Assembly: GCF_963576615.1 (NCBI RefSeq)
Contig: NC_088711.1
Span: 22,662,182 to 22,726,181 of the forward strand
Direction of reading: 5' to 3'
Length of the DNA stretch: 64,000 bases
Source of the DNA: Watersipora subatra
Taxonomy: Eukaryota; Bryozoa; Gymnolaemata; Cheilostomatida; Watersiporidae
Of this stretch, positions 59,077 to 64,000 are shown piece after piece (position 1 is the first letter of the stretch; each line of letters begins with the position of its first letter). The notes under the pieces are model-generated. The model saw only the letters and a list, made by a program, of their open reading frames with translations. It was not told the DNA's origin and searched no databases. The position numbers and the translations under genes are program-made.

Positions 59077-59536
59077 AATGTTTTATCGCGAAATGAGGAG
59101 TATTCTCGCTCGTTTTTGGTGTCAGTTCTTCCCGCAAACAACGCGCGAAGTGTTGCGGGAAGCGCGTATTTAAGACTCGCGATAATGTGCAATGCGAATG
59201 ATGATAGGACGTCTCGCGGACGGTTGCAATGAAGGTTTTGATACGAAACCAAGAAAAAAACTCGTTGATGAAATCACATACGATGCAATGACGAAATCGT
59301 TCTATTGATCGTAAGCGTGAGGAGCAACAAAGCGAGCGTTGGCGCATGCCCAGTCGCGTCTCCTAGTGTAGTTTAGTTCGCAAAAAATTACTGCCTTTTC
59401 GGACTCTCGTCATGAAGTTTTACACAAACTGTAAATTTGTCGTTTTGCGGAAGCGAAATATTTTAAAAACTCGTACAGCCCGTAGCGGGTAAATGTATTG
59501 CGCGGAGAATACAAAAGACACAGGAAGAAACACATC

Positions 59537-59607
59537 TTCCCAGACGGGGATTGAACTCCGACCGTGGCGGTGAAAACGCCGGATCCTAACCACTAGGTCA
59601 CCTGATA
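59537..59607 (-). pseudogene. tRNA-Glu(TTC)-like pseudogene
   Basis: Unit 21. Same as the 20397 copy. Confidence 0.7.
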
Positions 59608-60274
59608 TAAAACTGATGACGACCCGCCCAGCGCATATGGCATTGCTCCGTGGAAGCCATATTTTCATGTAAAACCTCGCCTGTTCGAAAACTTATGTCA
59701 CGCATTAGCATTCCATGCTTACATACGCGTACCTTAGCGATCGTGCTCGTCGCCAGGACACCCGAGTTTTCTCTCGCTGTTTCCGTAATGGCTCCACCGA
59801 TCCGTTACATAAAAAGCGGGCTCGAGAAAGTTTTGAATCTTGGTCGCCGTCGTATACCGATAATTAGAAAATATGTAGTTTCAAAACGCTATGAAAGTAG
59901 AAGCTTGGCTGTTTGTAGCGCATCCTACAGCCTCAAAAGGCTGTTTCCGAATCCGCTTTTCAGTGGCACTGTTCACCGACGCTCGATAAAGATTAGAAAT
60001 ATAGCGAGAACGTACGTCTTGAGGTATTGGTGTTGAATGCAGTTCGATTGAACCGTGGACAAAGATATCGTTGCGGTCACTGCGTCGCAGTAGGAACACG
60101 GCAAGGCCATTACGCGAATTGTTAAGGACGGAAAACTGATGCGACTTGGCGATTTACAATGATTGTGAAAACGTTTCGCGAAAATTGAGCATCAATTGTC
60201 AGGGTGCTGAGCGGGCTAAAACTAGTATTACGCATCTACTCACGCCTGAAAACTCGCATCAGCTGATGGTATGA

Positions 60275-60356
60275 GGTAGTGTGGCCGAGCGGTCTAAGGC
60301 GCTGGTTTAAGGCACCAGTCCCTTCGGGGGCGTGGGTTCGAATCCCACCGCTGCCA
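60275..60356 (+). tRNA. tRNA-Leu(AAG)
   Basis: Unit 22. Identical to the 14432 copy. Confidence 0.96.
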
Positions 60357-60612
60357 ATTATTTTTACTCGCCGATGTTAGAAGAAGTTTTAGCAAGATGA
60401 CGCGAGAGGTGTAAAGTTAAACAAGATGATGAATGAAAAATGAAGATGGTGTCGAAATAATCCTCGCGTGTATATCGTTTTGTCACGGATTGAAACATAT
60501 TCGTCGCGCCAACTATAACTATAATTATAACTATAACTATAATTTATTTGACTTGAAACTTACAGAAATAATGTTATCACTCAATAAAATTTTGTAAAAC
60601 AAAGGAGAAGAG

Positions 60613-60684
60613 TTCCCAGACGGGGAATCGAACCCCGGCCACGGCGGTGAGAGCGCCGGATCCTAACCACTAGACCACCTGGGA
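60613..60684 (-). tRNA. tRNA-Glu(CTC)
   Basis: Unit 22. Majority form. Confidence 0.96.
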
Positions 60685-61056
60685 TGGCTGACTATGGCAA
60701 ATGGCCAGAGATAATACGCAGCAGAGCAATTATCGTAAATGATAACTTCTTAGTAATTGAATGCCGGAATATTTTGACTCTTTTCATCACCATCTCGATG
60801 GGATAGTCCTTGCCATGATAATTAGATAAGGATAACGCTTAGGCCATGCCTTCTTTAATCGGCGGCGTAATGCTGACTCTGTTAAATTAGCATTGATCAA
60901 ATATACGAGTAGCATAGCACTTCGGGATTCAAAAAATCTCGCAGCAAAACCATTGATGGTTGATGAGGCTGTACTCTTATCTGACAAAATTGCTCAATTA
61001 CCAAGCCATTCAAAGTTTCGCCAATACGGCATCCATATTTTTCTGGCATCACCGTG

Positions 61057-61136
61057 GGTAGCATGGCCGAGTGGTCTAAGGCGCTGGTTTTAGGCACCAG
61101 TCCGAAAGGGCGTGGGTTCGAATCCCACTGCTGCCA
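61057..61136 (+). tRNA. tRNA-Leu(TAG)
   Basis: Unit 22. Identical to the 15214 copy. Confidence 0.96.
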
Positions 61137-61596
61137 AATGTTTTATCGCGAAATGAGGAGTATTCTCGCTCGTTTTTGGTGTCAGTTCTTCCCGCAAACA
61201 ACGCGCGAAGTGTTGCGGGAAGCGCGTATTTAAGACTCGCGATAATGTGCAATGCGAATGATGATAGGACGTCTCGCGGACGGTTGCAATGAAGGTTTTG
61301 ATACGAAACCAAGAAAAAAACTCGTTGATGAAATCACATACGATGCAATGACGAAATCGTTCTATTGATCGTAAGCGTGAGGAGCAACAAAGCGAGCGTT
61401 GGCGCATGCCCAGTCGCGTCTCCTAGTGTAGTTTAGTTCGCAAAAAATTACTGCCTTTTCGGACTCTCGTCATGAAGTTTTACACAAACTGTAAATTTGT
61501 CGTTTTGCGGAAGCGAAATATTTTAAAAACTCGTACAGCCCGTAGCGGGTAAATGTATTGCGCGGAGAATACAAAAGACACAGGAAGAAACACATC

Positions 61597-61667
61597 TTCC
61601 CAGACGGGGATTGAACTCCGACCGTGGCGGTGAAAACGCCGGATCCTAACCACTAGGTCACCTGATA
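61597..61667 (-). pseudogene. tRNA-Glu(TTC)-like pseudogene
   Basis: Unit 22. Same as the 20397 copy. Confidence 0.7.
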
Positions 61668-62334
61668 TAAAACTGATGACGACCCGCCCAGCGCATATGG
61701 CATTGCTCCGTGGAAGCCATATTTTCATGTAAAACCTCGCCTGTTCGAAAACTTATGTCACGCATTAGCATTCCATGCTTACATACGCGTACCTTAGCGA
61801 TCGTGCTCGTCGCCAGGACACCCGAGTTTTCTCTCGCTGTTTCCGTAATGGCTCCACCGATCCGTTACATAAAAAGCGGGCTCGAGAAAGTTTTGAATCT
61901 TGGTCGCCGTCGTATACTGATAATTAGAAAATATGTAGTTTCAAAACGCTATGAAAGTAGAAGCTTGGCTGTTTGTAGCGCATCCTACAGCCTCAAAAGG
62001 CTGTTTCCGAATCCGCTTTTCAGTGGCACTGTTCACCGACGCTCGATAAAGATTAGAAATATAGCGAGAACGTACGTCTTGAGGTATTGGTGTTGAATGC
62101 AGTTCGATTGAACCGTGGACAAAGATATCGTTGCGGTCACTGCGTCGCAGTAGGAACACGGCAAGGCCATTACGCGAATTGTTAAGGACGGAAAACTGAT
62201 GCGACTTGGCGATTTACAATGATTGTGAAAACGTTTCGCGAAAATTGAGCATCAATTGTCAGGGTGCTGAGCGGGCTAAAACTAGTATTACGCATCTACT
62301 CACGCCTGAAAACTCGCATCAGCTGATGGTATGA

Positions 62335-62416
62335 GGTAGTGTGGCCGAGCGGTCTAAGGCGCTGGTTTAAGGCACCAGTCCCTTCGGGGGCGTGGGTTCG
62401 AATCCCACCGCTGCCA
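62335..62416 (+). tRNA. tRNA-Leu(AAG)
   Basis: Unit 23, cut by the window end. Identical to the 14432 copy. Confidence 0.96.
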
Positions 62417-62672
62417 ATTATTTTTACTCGCCGATGTTAGAAGAAGTTTTAGCAAGATGACGCGAGAGGTGTAAAGTTAAACAAGATGATGAATGAAAAA
62501 TGAAGATGGTGTCGAAATAATCCTCGCGTGTATATCGTTTTGTCACGGATTGAAACATATTCGTCGCGCCAACTATAACTATAATTATAACTATAACTAT
62601 AATTTATTTGACTTGAAACTTACAGAAATAATGTTATCACTCAATAAAATTTTGTAAAACAAAGGAGAAGAG

Positions 62673-62744
62673 TTCCCAGACGGGGAATCGAACCCCGGCC
62701 ACGGCGGTGAGAGCGCCGGATCCTAACCACTAGACCACCTGGGA
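62673..62744 (-). tRNA. tRNA-Glu(CTC)
   Basis: Unit 23. Majority form. Confidence 0.96.
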
Positions 62745-63116
62745 TGGCTGACTATGGCAAATGGCCAGAGATAATACGCAGCAGAGCAATTATCGTAAAT
62801 GATAACTTCTTAGTAATTGAATGCCGGAATATTTTGACTCTTTTCATCACCATCTCGATGGGATAGTCCTTGCCATGATAATTAGATAAGGATAACGCTT
62901 AGGCCATGCCTTCTTTAATCGGCGGCGTAATGCTGACTCTGTTAAATTAGCATTGATCAAATATACGAGTAGCATAGCACTTCGGGATTCAAAAAATCTC
63001 GCAGCAAAACCATTGATGGTTGATGAGGCTGTACTCTTATCTGACAAAATTGCTCAATTACCAAGCCATTCGAAGTTTCGCCAATACGGCATCCATATTT
63101 TTCTGGCATCACCGTG

Positions 63117-63196
63117 GGTAGCATGGCCGAGTGGTCTAAGGCGCTGGTTTTAGGCACCAGTCCGAAAGGGCGTGGGTTCGAATCCCACTGCTGCCA
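63117..63196 (+). tRNA. tRNA-Leu(TAG)
   Basis: Unit 23. Identical to the 15214 copy. Confidence 0.96.
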
Positions 63197-63656
63197 AATG
63201 TTTTATCGCGAAATGAGGAGTATTCTCGCTCGTTTTTGGTGTCAGTTCTTCCCGCAAACAACGCGCGAAGTGTTGCGGGAAGCGCGTATTTAAGACTCGC
63301 GATAATGTGCAATGCGAATGATGATAGGACGTCTCGCGGACGGTTGCAATGAAGGTTTTGATACGAAACCAAGAAAAAAGCTCGTTGATGAAATCACATA
63401 CGATGCAATGACGAAATCGTTCTATTGATCGTAAGCGTGAGGAGCAACAAAGCGAGCGTTGGCGCATGCCCAGTCGCGTCTCCTAGTGTAGTTTAGTTCG
63501 CAAAAAATTACTGCCTTTTCGGACTCTCGTCATGAAGTTTTACACCAACTGTAAATTTGTCGTTTTGCGGAAGCGAAATATTTTAAAAACTCGTACAGCC
63601 CGTAGCGGGTAAATGTATTGCGCGGAGAATACAAAAGACACAGGAAGAAACACATC

Positions 63657-63727
63657 TTCCCAGACGGGGATTGAACTCCGACCGTGGCGGTGAAAACGCC
63701 GGATCCTAACCACTAAGTCACCTGATA
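63657..63727 (-). pseudogene. tRNA-Glu(TTC)-like pseudogene
   Basis: Unit 23. One further change in the D-arm/A-box side (plus strand CACTAAGTCA), the only core copy I saw that differs. Confidence 0.7.
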
Positions 63728-64000
63728 TAAAACTGATGACGACCCGCCCAGCGCATATGGCATTGCTCCGTGGAAGCCATATTTTCATGTAAAACCTCGC
63801 CTGTTCGAAAACTTATGTCACGCATTAGCATTCCATGCTTACATACGCGTACCTTAGCGATCGTGCTCGTCGCCAGGACACCCGAGTTTTCTCTCGCTGT
63901 TTCCGTAATGGCTCCACCGATCCGTTACATAAAAAGCGGGCTCGAGAAAGTTTTGAATCTTGGTCGCCGTCGTATACCGATAATTAGAAAATATGTAGTT

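Larger units (their letters stand above)
11530..64000. repeat. tRNA macrosatellite, 2,060-bp unit, 23 unit starts, continues past window
   Basis: Counting from the first base of tRNA-Leu(AAG), the unit holds Leu(AAG) 1-82 (+) with a T5 stop at 87-91, an ACTATA-like short tandem near 237-270, Glu(CTC) 339-410 (-), Leu(TAG) 783-862 (+) with TTTT at 867-870, and the Glu(TTC)-like sequence 1323-1393 (-). Unit starts are 12428, 14432, 21135 and then every 2,060 bp to 62335. The gap from 14432 to 21135 equals one unit plus the 4,643 bp added by the LTR element and its duplication. Spacing is exact from 20397 to 63657 with no net indel. The spacers between tRNAs (373, 461 and 668 bp) hold short open frames on both strands, none resembling a known protein. 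Similar tandem tRNA-gene repeats are known in animals, for example the 3.18-kb Xenopus laevis repeat. Confidence 0.96.

Noticed and set aside
8414-64000. CRISPR-like array
   Set aside because: The minisatellite has no unique spacers, the tRNA units are 2 kb long, and the window is from an animal genome.

Overview
The window comes from a metazoan, most likely an invertebrate. It has a spliced host gene with GT-AG introns, a Ty3/Gypsy retroelement, Helitron-like and Harbinger-like non-autonomous elements, and eukaryotic tRNA genes with internal A and B boxes and T-run terminators. I cannot name the species. There is no prokaryotic gene organisation.

Region 1 (1 to about 11,300) is the 3' part of one plus-strand gene for a major-facilitator transporter of the monocarboxylate transporter (SLC16) type. 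Seven exons (408-590, 1123-1240, 1644-1848, 2578-2803, 4648-4827, 5921-6046, 11010-11134) join in phase without a stop. They cover roughly TM4 to TM12 and the natural C-terminus; the 5' exons lie outside the window. The introns hold three related Helitron-like elements, a tRNA-derived SINE head, a PIF/Harbinger-type MITE with TTA target duplication, and a 1 kb minisatellite of 32/33-bp units.

Region 2 (about 11,530 to the window end, over 52 kb) is a macrosatellite of tRNA genes. The unit is 2,060 bp and carries four tRNA sequences in alternating orientation: tRNA-Leu(AAG) +, tRNA-Glu(CTC) -, tRNA-Leu(TAG) +, and a decayed tRNA-Glu(TTC) -. There are 23 unit starts in the window and the array continues past its end. 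From 20,397 to 63,657 every unit is exactly 2,060 bp, with scattered single-base variants in mosaic combinations. The edge next to the host gene (11,530-14,431) is shorter and more diverged. By count the window has 23 Leu(AAG), 23 Leu(TAG), 24 Glu(CTC) (at least two of them decayed) and 23 Glu(TTC)-like sequences.

Region 3 (15,471-20,108) lies inside unit 2: a whole-looking Ty3/Gypsy element with identical 185-bp LTRs, a CCAAG target duplication and one long Gag-Pol frame. It is absent from all other units, so it is a recent insertion into an already amplified array.

The array would supply large amounts of two leucine and one glutamate acceptor tRNAs. The spacer between tRNAs holds only short frames that look non-coding. 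The most notable system here is the tRNA macrosatellite itself: its dimeric Leu-Glu origin, its homogenisation, its decayed edge, and its fixed defective fourth gene.
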